Source: Anseranas semipalmata (Eukaryota > Chordata > Aves > Anseriformes > Anseranatidae). Taken from it: a stretch of DNA of 64,000 nt. Shown piece by piece: positions 49,433-63,335 of this stretch. The stretch lies in contig VXAA01005179.1 of NCBI GenBank assembly GCA_013399115.1, positions 309,418 to 373,417 on the forward strand, given 5' to 3'. The position numbers and the translations under genes were made by a program. Below the pieces are notes generated by a model. The model was not told the origin of the DNA, searched no databases, and was given only the letters and a program-made list of their open reading frames with translations. How positions within the stretch are numbered: position 1 is the stretch's first letter; every line of letters starts with the position of its first letter.

Positions 49433-51195
49433 GAAACAAGGCTGTATTCCAGCTGTGGCATCCAGGGAGAGTGTAGCCACTTCAAATCATCTTTGCCAAG
49501 CAGATGGGAGAGGGTTCAGGTAAAACAAGAAAAAGAAGAAACAAACTTCTCTTTAGCCTACACGCAGGCTGACTGTACAATCTGAAATACACGTAAAGCT
49601 AGAGATATACGTAGCAGTAAGTCACTCAGTTGGGTGTCTGTTCATTCAAACCAGAATTACTCTACATTGCCCACAATCCATTAGAGACAGAACAGCTTAA
49701 TTGAAAACTATCTGTTGAGAGAATGATTTTGCCCAGAAGTATGTGGCTGATGAGCAGGAGTTCCAGGTCCCAAAATAGCTCCATTAAAGCTCAGTAAACT
49801 AAATGAACATCTCTCTCAGTGTCGATTTCTGTGAAGCACGGGACTCTGAAGCCACGTCAGCTGGCAGCTTTCTAGAACTGTGATAACTGAGAGCACTGAT
49901 TGACACTAATATTGTTTCCCCTACTCAGGAGATAAGTACGACATAGAAAGAAACAAAATGTACCCCAGTATTCTGCAGCCTAGTCTGACTAGGGCAAAGC
50001 TGAAATGCTTCTTGATGGAAGTTTTAAAGATATAAATTCTAAACTGAAGTCTTTAACAAGGACTTGAGTCCAGACTTCTCCACATTCAGCTATTTTTGGC
50101 CCACATCCAAAATTCATACCTCATTGAATGATTATATGCAGTGTCCAAGCATTTAGAGTAAATGCCACCTCCACTAACATTCAAAAGTAGTTTACATCTG
50201 ACTTATGTTTGTGTTTCTTCCTACATTAAAATTCCCTGTTCTAATCACCATTTCCAGTTAACCCTTACCCACTTCTGGAGATCTGTATGTTCAGTAGTCG
50301 GAGAGGGATGATTCTGGACCTAACCACCAGAACCACCCAGTAACTGAACAAGGGTTTGTTTTACAATAAAAAGAGCTAGTCTGGAAAAAAACATATCCCC
50401 TGTGATACTGACTCAGGGTGACAAAAAGTGTCAGAAGATAGCATTGTTCTTCTCATGTCATTCCCTGACAGGCTACTTTGATGCTGCAATAGGAATGACA
50501 GAAATTGGCAAAGGCTAGAAACACAATTCACGTTTCAGGAACATGTAACAAGGTCCAAAGGTGGCTTATGCACTTATGAGTTAATTGAGAATAGAAAGAA
50601 GGCAATATTTTGTTTGTCATTAAAGGACAGAGAATTTCCTTCAAGCCCTATTACCAGGAAAATACAGAAATGTATTGCTGCTGTGCCGTAGTGCTGAGCC
50701 CACCAGAACTTATGCTGTTCTCACCTATTTTGCAACATAAAGTTATCTAACTCGGATTATAGCTCATGCACACCCATCCTGTCTGCCATGCAAGTTCTTC
50801 AGCCAGGTGGATACCAGCACCACTCAGCAGCCATTCAGCCAAACCAGCTTGTTGGCGAGTTGCAGTGGGGATGCTGTGTGGCCCTAATTCTGGCTGGCTG
50901 CTCGTTCAGACGAGCATCCACCAGCTGTGGGTTGGAGCTCCTCTTGACTGCAGAGGCATTTGTTTTCCTGGTCAAATCCTCAAGTCCTCCTGATATAGTA
51001 CAACTGCAAATACTAAGCAATAATCAGGACAGATGGTCAAGTGGAGAGATTAAACAGCAACAGAAGAGTGAGCAAAAAAGAATTCAACATCACCAAAGTT
51101 AAAAAATAAAAATAAAAAATCAATGTGACTGAGCTTAGCTAGCTTCAGAAAATCTCCCAGAGGAATGACCCTTAGCTGGCAGTTAAAATTACTGG

Positions 51196-51220
51196 AAAAC
51201 AAACAAACAAACAAACAAAA
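51196..51220. repeat. (CAAA)n microsatellite
   Basis: About five to six AAAC units. Confidence 0.9.
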
Positions 51221-53591
51221 ACAGTCGGAAGCATGCTGGAGGGAAGGGGAAATCCTGCTGCAATGCCATGGACAAGTTGAACATCATGTCTCTCTTCACT
51301 CTAGGATGCAGGAAGCCACAATGCTGTTTGTGCCACTCACTCCAGCTGACTAACACACACCCCTTCAGTTAGCATCAAGATCATGTTCAGCAGAAAACCT
51401 GCACAAAGTCTAGCTCTGGTAAATCACAAAATGAAATCACCCATATGGTAAATACATGTATTCACAGCTTCCTGAGTATGTTTAATATAGGTGAGTATTT
51501 ATACTCATGTTTGACAGATCTGAATTTCTTAGCTTACTTATGCTTCCTTTGGAAAAAGCTATATTTACAACAGCTTTTTATAGAACATAGTCAATGAAAT
51601 TAATATACAGTACTTTTAGCTAACTTATATCTAAAAGGACTCTGCTTTAATATTTTAAGAGCAGGGGAAATGCACATAGGTCCAGAGAAGAAAAAAAAAA
51701 AAAAAAAAGAAAGGAATGCTTGAAGAAACTGATAATATGAAAAAGGGAAGATTTGAGTTTGGAATGTCTGCAGCAAAACACAGAACAAAAGGCTAGAGCG
51801 AACTGAAGGAGAATATCATCCAGATATGGTCAAAATAGGGATGAGAAGGAAATAAGAAAGAAGGCATGGAAAAAAATAAAGTGCACAGATAAGAAAGAAG
51901 CAGCTTCCAGGAACACAGCCACTATAAAGCTGTTGTCAGTCTGGCTTGAGATGAGGAGGAATCTGGTATTAATTTGAAAATACTCAGTAAGATCTCCTGT
52001 CTATGAATCATAGGAGGACTCCCATTCTTCTGCATTTATTTTAGTATAAACATTTTCTCATTTTATTATTCTAAAAATGTTCTTTATTTTTTTCGTACAA
52101 AAGAAGAACACATGCTGTAGAGTCCTGGAAGAAGGTTACCATAACAGAAATTTTCTGTTGCTGAGGTCCAAAATTAAAAGGACACAGGCACTCAAAAAGA
52201 CCTAAACTTGGGCTGCGTATTAGGTAAGAAACATTTAAAAGATTCTAATGGAGAGAATATTATTGAATATCAGAGTGTAATTAAATGGATTTCTGGAATG
52301 CTGACTGACATGGCCAATTAACATGTGTTTCTAATTACTGGGTTTTGCAAAAGAGATGTTCTGAATGGTGAAGAAACTCTCTTGGAAGCCATACAGTGTG
52401 GCAGTTAATATAAGTATTAATTAATATACATATTTATGTAACTAACACACATGGAAAAATAGCGTATCAGCTAAAGCTTTATACTTTTGGTCAAAACTCC
52501 CCTTTGAGCTGCATGCTTGTTATATGAGTTGATCTTTCAGACAAGGACTTTATTTTTGTCACTGCAGTCATTTTTTTCACGGGTTGGTCTGAATGGGACA
52601 AGAGCATAAGCCTCAGCTCTGGAGCAAAGCGAGAAAACAAATTTGTCCCCTTGTTGGAGAATGTCAGGTTGCTCTGAACTGTATCACAAGACAGTGTGTA
52701 TAGAGCTAGCAGGTCTTTAAAGCACTGTTTCATGCAGCAGCCTGCTGAGGTTAACTCAATGACATCTGCTGAACATGCTCTGCTGTTAAACAAGCAAGAG
52801 TTTGCTGGAGTCAGAGGTAGTAAAGCATTTTTTTCTCCTTTTAGGCATTTCTTTTTTCAAGACCCAACCTTCAAAATTGGTTTATGGTCCAGCTCGTGAG
52901 AACAAGGTCTTGGCATAATTCCAATCACATGCCAGAAACAGGACGTGGCCCCAGTCAGCCACTACTAGTGAATTTCTACACCAACTTTTGCCCTAATCAA
53001 GCCTGGTTTTGTATTAGTGCAACCACTTGGTCAAAACAGTCACACCAGTATCTGCTCCAGTATGGAGTCAGCTCTCCACTCCGGTTGGAATTAACTGTTC
53101 TAGCCTCAGTGCATTTCTAATCACCTGATGCTTTTGGACTCTTCATTATAACCCTGCAATCATGAACAAGGACTTCTCCATTTAGGCAGACACCAGTCTC
53201 TACTCCAGAACAAGATGTAGACACTAAAAGAGTAACAGCTTGATGCTTCTTAGGAATTTCATATCTCCTCTCATGCAAGTACACTTCTGCTTGAGAACAG
53301 CTTTTTCCTTTTAAACTCTTGGTACCGATTTGTTTAAACAAACAAAGGAAGGGCTTCATACCTGCAGAATTAAAGAGGAGATATGATCTTTGGGGAAAAA
53401 CACACACACACATTTTCCCACATCCTGGGCAGCTGCAAGATCCTTTACATGTTAACTCACTTTCTATGCACTTCACTTTCAGACCCAACCATTCACGGAG
53501 AACATCTTTGCCTTAAATGACTCACATCAACCTGAACCCCAACATCTTCTCAGTGCCTTTTACTCATGTGCCCCAGTGCTAACTGTGGCAG

Positions 53592-53643
53592 AGGCTGTTG
53601 ACATGAGGTCTTTTCCAACCTAAGTGATTCTGTGATTCGATGA
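53592..53643 (+). mobile_element. CR1 LINE 3' tail remnant
   Basis: A short piece with the CR1 tail signature: GGTCTTTTCCAACCTAAGTG followed by ATTCTGTG and ATTCGATG octamers (53627-53642). It is only about 50 bases long and severely 5'-truncated. Confidence 0.75.
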
Positions 53644-56544
53644 CATTTTCTGAACAGCCTGCAGGGCTGCTTATCTGCATCAACATGAAATCAAGCTTTG
53701 TCTTAAAGGCTTATGGTACCAATTTAAAGTTGTTTGCACATCTATTTATGACAGCGTCCCATGTGTCCTTCCTCAAGGTTATCCGGAAAATCCCAGATAC
53801 TAAGAAGTACCAGGCAGCCACCAACTGTCCTAGTGGATCAGATCTTCCAGTACATAAGCATCTCTGTGGCACACACAGAAGAGTCTGATCTACAGGAAAC
53901 ACAGATTGTTCCCAAATTACATAGAGCTCAGCTGGTACTATCAAGAACTTCAGCCAGAAAAGTACACTGTGTGCAAGCAACAGCAGCTTACTAGACGTTA
54001 CAGCACTCTTAAGAGATAAGGTTAAAGATATCACATGTGCTGTGTGCTAAATGATTTAGTCAAACTCTTGCAGGAAACTGTTAATGTATTCTCTTCCAGG
54101 AATGTTTCCTGGGAAAAATAGCCAGCAATTCAGAGCAGAACACTTCAAGGCTGCCTCTATATGCCAGCTACAGCTTTGCTAGTAGCATAGACAGTGGGAG
54201 TTAGTTTGTATTCATATTTAGTGTGTTTCCACATAATTAAGGAATTCTACAGAGAAAAGGAATCTGTGAGTAGGAGCAGATTAAATTCTCCAAGCTGAGC
54301 TTACTGTTAGGAGTTAAAACCAAACCCACAAGCTCAAAGGGAATTGGAGAAAGCACCCTAACAGACATGGCATGTCCTGGTGCCCACTCCGAAGTAATAC
54401 GAGGTTCTGGGGAAAACTCAGTCCTCTCACAGCCTCAGAATGAGGCAGTCCTTGCTGGTTTCAGACTATGGCCTCTTCTCTCATAGGATTTTAGCACATG
54501 CAACTGTCAAAAATCTGAGGATACGGAAAACATCTCTTCTGCATCAGCTTCTTCTTCAGCTTGAATGCACGGGTAGGAAGAACTGAACTAGTCAGCTGAG
54601 CTAGAACTATAAGCAGCTTCTCTGCACTGCAACTGCTTTCGTGGTCCTTGCTGTTTGTTCTGTGTTTGCTTTTTGCTCAGGTGATGGGAAGGAAGTGAAA
54701 GGAGAGAAGATGTAACCAAAGGGGTTTGCACTAAGAAGCTGTTCTTTCTCATGCGTTTTTTTCATATCATCACAGCATGAGATTTTTCCAGCAGCCCACT
54801 CTGAATGTTGTAAATCCTTGGGCTAACAAGGATCAAAGTTCCTGCAGACCTAACTGACCAGCTTGGAAACACTATCCTATGGTACATTGCACAATCCCAC
54901 AACCATCAAGTCCTATTTAAAGGCTGATGCTCTGACAGGTGCAGACCATTTTCATGCTTGTGGTCTAACATACATCAGCTTGATTGCACGTTGCTAGAAC
55001 AGCACAAGGCCTGCTAACAGTGGGCCCTTGGAATGTGCAACTATTCTACCATTCAGGAAGAGGTGAAAGAGCAGGCAGTCCTTGCAATTGCCTCCACAGT
55101 GAGATTTATGAAGCTGTCACCGTAATCATGATTGAGCAGGATCTTTCCCTTGGGTACATCCTGTATCAAAAGTCAGAAGTGTATGAGAAAACTAATAACC
55201 AGATATCCTGTTATTTCATCTGTTGTGCATAGAATTGAACATGGATTTATTTTTCTAGGACACTACCAGCACCTCAGTTTACAGAGGACTGTAAAACCAA
55301 TTGATCACTGAAGATGAGGGAGTAGAGTTCTTCCCGTCATAAGCCAGGATGTTCCTGTGGAGAAATCATGCGTGGTAGAAACCAACCAGCAGAGAACTGC
55401 ATGGCAAGGGAAGAATTTGATAAAGCTGCAGGATGAATAAATGAAGAATATAAATGTTGTTGGGTACAAGTAAGCATAGATGAAAACAACCAAATGGTTT
55501 CAATTGTGCTAATAATTGCTCAGTAACTGTGCAAAAGCAAGCACAGCTGCATCCAGTGACCTCAGGTTTGAGAAGCAGTTCAAAACCAGGATAAAGCAAG
55601 GAGTGAGAGAGAAAAAATCATGGGGTGACCTTGATGTGTCTTAGCACTCAAGAAATAGCAGAGGAGGCTAAGGAATGCTCCAAATCTCTAAATCAGACCC
55701 TAGAAATTGATAGGATTGAGTAAAAGTTGTGAAACTTACAGTTAACTTTGTATCCTGCTGGTAAACAGACCTTTTGTCTGGAGTCTCAGACTTCATGGTT
55801 TGTATTTGCCAGCTTTCTCTCCTTGATAAAATTTGTTTCTCTTTGGGGCATTGGTTGGTTTGTTTTTAAGAACAGACTGAGAATTTTATATCACCAAATA
55901 TTATGAATCCATAATGAATGCGAGAGACTTGGCAACATCACCAAAGCCACTGCATCAGGCGGGGTTTCTGCTGAGCGTTCTGCTCAGCCCGTCACCCGTG
56001 CCTTGTGCTTTGTTGGATCTCAGGTACTTTGGTCCCGCTGCAGTGCTCTGGGTGCTACGTGACCCGTTGGTGCTTCCACCTGACCTGCCCTCACCTTCCC
56101 TTGAGGAGACAAGACCTGAGCAGCAAACCCTGGCCAGCTTGCTGCCTGTCACCTCTCCTACCTGCCACTGCCCAGAGGGCTGTTTTGATGTGGCCACTAG
56201 TCAGGAGAGGAAGCTGCTGAGCAAGGACGAAAGCACTCATCCTCTATCCCTCCCTGCCCCGACACAGTAGTAACACTCTGGGAAGAGAGGGGTTAGCAGC
56301 TCTCTGGACGAAGGAGACTGTGGCCTGTAAAGAGAGGGGTCTCAGATTCCAGCTCTGATCCCTGTGGCTGCAGATGTTGGACCAGCCCTTGCCAATTAAA
56401 GAAATGACACAACTTCCTATTGCAAAAGAGTCTAAAGGTTAAAAAAGAAGGCAAAAGTAACATAGGATAAGAGCACTGCACACAGCCAAGTCCTGCTGTA
56501 GCCAAAGTAAAACTTAACTAAGTCACAGTAATTAACAAAATCAT

Positions 56545-56640
56545 GACATTATTCCACTTTGCAGACCGGTAAGTGACTTGCCCATGTCATCAGGTAGGTC
56601 AGTAGTAGACCCAAACTGGGAGGTGTCGGTTAAATATAAT
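56545..56640 (-). mobile_element. MIR-like SINE remnant (antisense)
   Basis: The plus strand reads CACTTTGCAGACCGGTAAGTGACTTGCCCATGTCATCAGGTAGGTCAGTAGTAGACCCAAACTGGG in pieces that follow the antisense MIR core: the ACTTGCCCAAGGTCACACAGC type block, then the GGCAGAGCTGGGA type block. Diverged, ends approximate. Confidence 0.5.
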
Positions 56641-58740
56641 CACGCCCCAGTAGACCTGGACACTAAAGAGTCTAGGTGTATTTCACTTCATACTAAATCA
56701 ACCTAAAACCCTTCAGGGGATTTGTGTCCTCAGAGTGCTCATTTTTCTCCACAGGGAGCTTAAGGTACACACAGCCATGCTGTTGACAGCTAATGGCCAG
56801 GGAAGGGAATCCCACCTCTGCTCTTCCTGCATCCAGAAGCAGGCACTGTGTGAGGGTGCCAGCTCCCTTCAGCTGTAATTTTTGAGAAGGAAAGGAGAAA
56901 GGGGGTAGAAAACATATGAGGGTAGGGAGAAGGAGGCAGTTTCCGAGAAGAAAACAAAGAATCTATTCAATCAAAGGAAAAAGCAAAGAAAGAAGTAGCC
57001 TGAGGAAATCTTGGCCTCTGAAAAACAATGGACCAAGCTGAAGAAGGAAAACATGGGTACCAGAGGCATATGGTTTACTTCAGTTTTTGTGTTAGAACAT
57101 GCAATTTATAAGATTTTGAATTTCCTTTCAAGGGAAGCCGCTATTCCTATCACTGCCCTCTCTTCTGAGAAGCTTCCCAAGCTTACGGCAAGGAAGTGCC
57201 AGCATCCTGCTCCTTAGTTGGCCCCTCCAGATGTTGTCAGTCCCTTGTTTTCCTCAGAAAGCCATTCACAGGTACACTCAGAGCTGCCTGCTCTCTGCTG
57301 CAGCTGGTACACACACAACCCTCCAGGTGATCTGATCTGATCAGCTCAGCTCCTGGCTTGGTGTGTTAATCCCCAGCAGCCAGCCCCTGCATTTTGGAGA
57401 GGAGGGGAAAATATTTAGTTTCTGCCAGGATTAAAACTGAAGTTTGGAATGAGAAATTCAGTTCCCTTTTCCTTCAGCCTTGAGGTTTTAGTTGTGCATT
57501 AGTTATGATGACACTGGGCCCCAAGAGGAGGCTTAGCAATAAGCCACAAATGAGCAGGGAGCAGCACAACCAATACGCCAGCACAGCTTTTAGTGCTCTG
57601 CGAGGAAATCTTCCCTGTGCGCTGCTGGAACACACTCAGCAAAACATGGCATGAGCGACAGGGACCTACCACTGCTGGCACACAGTCAGCAAAGGACACC
57701 GTTTTGGTAATTAGCTGAAAGCAATTTTATTATTGCCCTGTAGCATACTGCTGTGGGTGTCTGCTTAGAGTCACAAGTTACCTTCGCTAATCACGTGTAC
57801 AGGCAAGCTTAAGCAAGACTGAGGATGTTGTAAACCTCCTGTTCCTTGACTCCTTTTCAAGCTTGTTTGCTCTGACTGTTGTATCCTGCTCTGCTTCCCC
57901 AGCACTCCTGCTTTCACCTGCATTACTAATTTTGTGTTTGCGATATCAGTTATCTCCTCATTTTTATTTCCTTTACAAGTAAAAATAAGTAAGTACAAAA
58001 AGAATGCTTTATGCACAGCCCTTGAAGTTGCTTGAGCTCAACTTATGAAGCTGTGCAGCTGTTCCAGCTCAGGTGACCAGGATGCAAAAAGCGTACCATG
58101 AATCAACACCCTGATGTGTCACATTTCCCCATCACACTGTCCTCTCACGCACACTCAAAAACCATCTCAGCCTCTTTCTCTCCAGAGAAGGGTTATGCCT
58201 TTGCAGCCTCCAGCACAGGCAATATGACACATGTAAATGATTTTATGAATGTTATTCATAAAAGGCTCATCAGAGTCTCTGCATCCTTAAATTATGATTT
58301 AAGGGTGGGGATGTTATTTCACTAGTGAATAAATCACATGCTATAACTTGATGGCGGGTTTTAAAAAGAAACCACCCTACAGCACTTGGAGCAGCTGACT
58401 AGATGTTTTCCTCCTGAGCTTGCACACTGGCCCCAGAAATGAAGCTGCTGAGCAGAGCTGAGCCTGTGCCAAGTCATTGTTATGCCAGGATGAACACTGA
58501 GTTCTTCTCTGCTCCTGACATAACGCAGCCCTGCACTAACACGACTGTTTTGCAAGTCCCTTCCCACCCAAGAGAAAATCCCAAAGCAGCTGGGATCTCT
58601 ATCACTATCAACCCTATTTCATTCACGTGACTGCAGACTTGTGCCTGCATTTTGGTGGAAATGCTGAAGTCCCACTTTCCCCCACAAGAAAGGTTGATTT
58701 AGCTGACTAGGTAAAGCATACTAAAAGCTCTAAGCAAGTT

Positions 58741-58760
58741 TTTATTTTATTTTATTTTCA
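58741..58760. repeat. (TTTTA)n short repeat
   Basis: About four pentamer units directly upstream of the 31-bp tandem duplication. Confidence 0.85.
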
Positions 58761-58764
58761 GAGT

Positions 58765-58826
58765 CATTCTTGTTCACAGCACCTGAATTTAATGTCATTC
58801 TTGCTCACAGCACCTGAATTTAAACT
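58765..58826. repeat. 31-bp tandem duplication
   Basis: A unit beginning GTCATTCTTG and ending GCACCTGAATTTA occurs at 58765-58793 and 58796-58824. Period is 31 and one base differs (T to C at the eleventh position). The high identity suggests a recent duplication. Confidence 0.9.
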
Positions 58827-61800
58827 GTTTTCATTCCTGTGGATGAGGTTTGGAGTGCACAAATGCGCTTGTCAAGAACAAGGAAGAGGTTACAGTCTTC
58901 TGGGACCGAGTATGGCAGAGGACCACCAGCACATTAGTCCTACTGTTATTTGTGGTCGGTGGGTAGAATCAGCATCTTGGCCAGAGTTCTTCATCTGCTG
59001 GGCTTGGATTCAGGAAAGCAATGGAGCTGGATTTGTAATTTGAAACAGGAGGAGGAAGTTTTTGCTCTTCCCCGCATCTGCCAAGAACGAGCGGTTCCCT
59101 GCAGAGCGCAGCCAGCGCGTGAAGGTAGGACGGTCGCCTGTGCCCTGTCCCAGGGCCGCGAGCCCAGCAGCCGAGGCCACCTCAGAAGAGGTGCCATCAG
59201 GGCCAGAGCTTTGAACCAGTGAGAAGAGTACAGCATCAGTGGCTAGTGTGGGAGATCGCTAAGTGCTTAACGGTCATCAGGATGAGGAGAGATGACTCGT
59301 AAGTGTTAGTACACCCCTCGTAAGGACAACTCTAACATGGGAAGTGTAGAGGAAGCTTAGCTTTGCTGATCCTAGCAGTTCTTTACCCACAGTGCCTGGG
59401 GAAGGTCTGCTCGATAAAATGGTGGAAAGAGACTCGGTCCCAGCCTTCCCTCCCGCTTTTCTCCCCACAACCCCCTGCCCCAGCCTCACACCTGGTAGCC
59501 AGCTCTGACAGGATCTGCTGTCCCGCTCGTCCTTGAGTAAATCCAGCAAATTCAAGCAGATCAGACCAGGCATAAATCTAACGCCCTGGCCTGGAATAAC
59601 GACGTAGCTCCAGTACGTGTACTCAGATGAGGTTCCTAGATGGGAGCAGCCAGGCTCGACGCGCTTCTCCTCACAAACCCCAGCTCCCAGGAGAGGGGCT
59701 GGGCCCTGTCACGCAGCAGGGGGCCTGCGGCCCTCGCGCAGCTGGCGTCTTCAGCAGCAAGTTGTCTTTTGCTCCGAACCCCATTTGCAGCTAGATTTTG
59801 AGAGGAGCAGGACAAAAATCAGAAGCCCCACTGTGTGATTTTTGTTCAGCCTGGCACTTGTGCTCTGCAGCTTCCCTTAGTGAGATTAGCTTTGGGTTTT
59901 CTCTGCTGAAGGGCAGGTAGCAGGGAAGAGATTACTGCACCATTTCTCACTCCATCCCAAGGTACTGCTACGTAGCAAGCCAGAGGTAATTTGACTTTTG
60001 TTCATCAAGATCCTTCACTCTACCAAGCACAGAGGAAGCTCACAATTAAAGCCCTGGATTTGCCCTTGGTTCAGCATTTTTATTCTGAGCTTCTGCTTGC
60101 CATTCCCAGGATTGTACTCTACCAGCTTGTTTATTTTCTTAATTAAGCTGTCACATATCCCTGGTTTTGGGGGTTGAAGGCTCAGTCATAGACCATCAGT
60201 AGTTCTTGATACAGACACACAGACATCATGGCTCATCTTACACATACCACAATAATACACTAGTCACTGCACAGACAGATGTATGTGTCTCAAAAAAGTG
60301 TAGTATAAATACCAATAAAATCCAAATGAGTATTTTACGCTTTGAACTAGCATACTGCTTTTCATCATGGGAGCTAAATTCCTTAGCACCCACTAATTAA
60401 ATCCCATGAAGTACCACACCTGATCATAGGCAGGGATTTGGCAGCACTTCAGAAAAAACCCTAAGAGGCTCAGTCTTCCCTGGAAGCCAAGGGTGCCTTC
60501 ACAGAGCCAGCTTCCAGCCCCTGGAAAGGTCCCCGCCTCATCCACACCTGCCCTTGCCCTTGCCAGTACCAACCACACAGCCAGTGTGGGATCCCCACGA
60601 AGCTCAAGAGAAAGCAAGGCAAATGTCCTTTCTCTGCCTCCCACCCTCCTCCTCACTGCTGGGTCTGCCCATGCCCAGCATTACTTCTCCCTCCAGAAGC
60701 CAGGGAAGGTCCCCTTCTTGCCCTTGCACATAGAGATACACGTGAAAGCATAATTTTGCTGTCCCATCAGTCCATTGCTTCAGATAACTGCTTAGTTTAT
60801 GCCTGAACAAGCCCCTGTGAAGATCAACGCTTCTGGCCAGGTATGCAAGACACGAAGTATAAAACAAAGCGATGCTCCCAAGAGCCAGTGTCAAGGTAGG
60901 GCTGTAATAGAATCCTAAACGTCCTGATGTTCAGTCATCTTTAACATTACTTTTCCTCTGTTATCATTAGTATCTGCCTGGTCTCCAGACTTCTCTTAAC
61001 CTGACCTTTCTCCAGCTAGCTTTGCCCAAGTCTTTGAAACCATGCTGCTCTAATTTTCCATCTCTCAGCTGCAAAGCAAGTTCTCTTCAGGTGAAATCCT
61101 TGCACAGAAGTATGGCATTATGGATTTAGGATAGTTTTCACTGCACAATCCACTGCTGTGCTGAAAAAGCTGTTTCTGAGGTTGCCATAAGGTAAACAAT
61201 AACAAGGAACCTTGTAAAACATGACAGATTGTTTTGTTGCATGACTCAATTCAGCGTGGTGTTCCCAGAGCTGTGCAGGGCTCCCATTCCCTCCACTGCT
61301 ACTACAGCACACCTGTAAGCCACTCCACCCAAGGCATTTCTGTAATTCATTCTCATTTCCAAGAAGTGATCAGAATTTTCTATGGTTCCTTCAAGTACTT
61401 CTTAAAAAACAACAATGGTTTTAGTAGAAATGTGGTCTTATTAATACGTGACCAAGGCAGAAGCTCTCTGACATGATGAGCAGGCAAAGGGGAAAGGGGA
61501 AGTGGAACACGAAGACACCAGAGCAAAGGAGCTCACTGTGGCTGTGCAGGTGGCACAGTGGCAAGCACCCAAAGGCAGTAGTGATTGCTAATGCAAAATA
61601 GCAAAAGACACAAAATCTCTCTTGTTAATGCACTGCAAAGAGAAAAATGCTGCCTCCTGCAGGAAAGCTGATCAAGAGCTTTCTGGTTCCTATAGGTTTC
61701 TAACCTCTTTGAAGCTTTGTTTCCTCTGTTCAAGGATACAGCCATAAAATCCATTTTTTCTTTAGAGGCCAAGACCTTTTTGGGCACCAGTGATGCCAGC

Positions 61801-62124
61801 ATGGGAAGCTGCAGAAGTCATGGCTCCAGATGCTAGCTTGTATTTAGTACAGAAAAAGTTTTCATATGCATGGCATAAAACAAAAATTATAATCTAGTTT
61901 ACTAATGTATATAGATCACACCTTACACAAACACGTGAACTATCCCCTTGCAAGAAATCCAGCCTAGCAAACATGCCTTGTTCCCACAGGGTCATGTCAG
62001 TCAGGATCAGATTTCAGATTCCCAGGCAGAAAGCGATCTCTGTTCCTGCTCTCCTGCCAACAGTAACACCACAATATATCTTATCAAGCCTTAACAGTTG
62101 TTCGAAGAAATGCAGTGTGTAAGA

Positions 62125-63335
62125 AGCCCCTTGGATTCACCAAGTGGTAGTCATATGTTTGACCAACTTGATAAGCTTCTAAAATGAAATGACCGGCCTG
62201 GTAGTTGAGGGGAGAGCAGCAGATATTATCTACCTGGACTTCAATAAGGCTGTCAGCCTATCTCCCATAAGGTCTTCATAGACAAGCTTCTAATGTGTGG
62301 GCTAGGTGGGCAGACAGTGAGATGGATTAGGAACTGTCTGAATAGTGGTCAGTGGCGAAAAGTCTAGCTGGAGGCTGGTAACTAGCAGTGTACCCCAGGG
62401 ATCAACACTGGATCCAGTCCTGTTTAACATCATTAATGATCTGGATGATGGGATAGAGAGTACCTTCAGCAAGTTTGCAGATCACACAAAACTGGGAGGA
62501 GTGGCTGACACACCAGAAGGTCATACTGCAAGCCAGAGGGACCTGGACAGGCTGGAGAAATGAGCTGACAGAAATCTCATGTTGTTCAACAAGGAGGAGT
62601 TGCAAAATCTTGCATGTAGAGAGGAACAACCTCATGCACCTGTACATGGCTGGGGGCCACCCAGCTGGAAAGCAGCCTAGCAGAAAAAGACCTGGGGGTC
62701 CTGGTGGACACCAAGTTGAACATGAGCCAACAACATGCCCTTGCCACAAAGGAGGCAAATTGTATCCTGGGCTGCATGAGGCAAAGTGTTGCCAGCAGGT
62801 GGAGGGAGGTGAACCTTCCCCTGTGATCAGCACTGTTGAAGCTGCACCTGGAGACTTGTGTCCAGTGCTGGGCCACCCAGTTCAAGAGAGACCTGGACAT
62901 ACTGGAGAGAATCCGATGTAAAGCCACAGGGATGCTGAAGGGACTGGAGCATCTCTTCTGTGAGGAAAGGCTGAGAGAGCTGGGACTGCTCAGCCTGGGA
63001 TCTCATCAATGTCTGTAAATACCTGAAGGCAGGGTGCAAAGAGGATGGAGCCAGGCTCTGCTCAGTGGTGCCCAGTGCCAGGACCAGAGGCAGTGGGCAC
63101 AAACTGGAGCACAGGAGGTTCCCTCTGAGCATCAGGAAGCACTGCTGGGCTGTGCGGGTGTCAGAGCCCTGGCACAGGCTGCCCACAGAGGCCGTGGAGT
63201 CTCCTCCTTGGAGATCTCCAAAAGCCGCCTGGCCATGGGCCTGGGCAGCAGCTCTGGGTGGCCCTGCTGGAGCAGGGGTTGGAGCAGCTGACCTCCGGAG
63301 GTGCCTTCCAACCTCAGCCATCCTGTGATTCTGTG
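62125..63335 (+). mobile_element. CR1 LINE, long decayed 3' portion
   Basis: The plus strand follows CR1 from the mid reverse-transcriptase region (YLDFNKAV near 62236) to the terminal ATTCTGTG octamer at 63328-63335. The coding frame is broken by several stops and shifts. The polymerase active-site motif, usually FADD, reads FADH near 62480, so the enzyme would be dead. A short internal deletion lies near 62998-63002, where the [10 protein letters not shown] segment is missing. The copy is 5'-truncated and older-looking than the one at 45 kb. Confidence 0.93.

Larger units (their letters stand above)
46335..62124. other. Intergenic DNA, no gene recognised
   Basis: Outside the listed CR1 pieces, MIR-like remnant and tandem duplication, I see no exon or RNA gene. 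Two GC-richer patches with CpGs lie at about 59065-59215 and 59600-59760. C-rich sequence at about 60470-60700 shows no coding signature. Confidence 0.65.
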
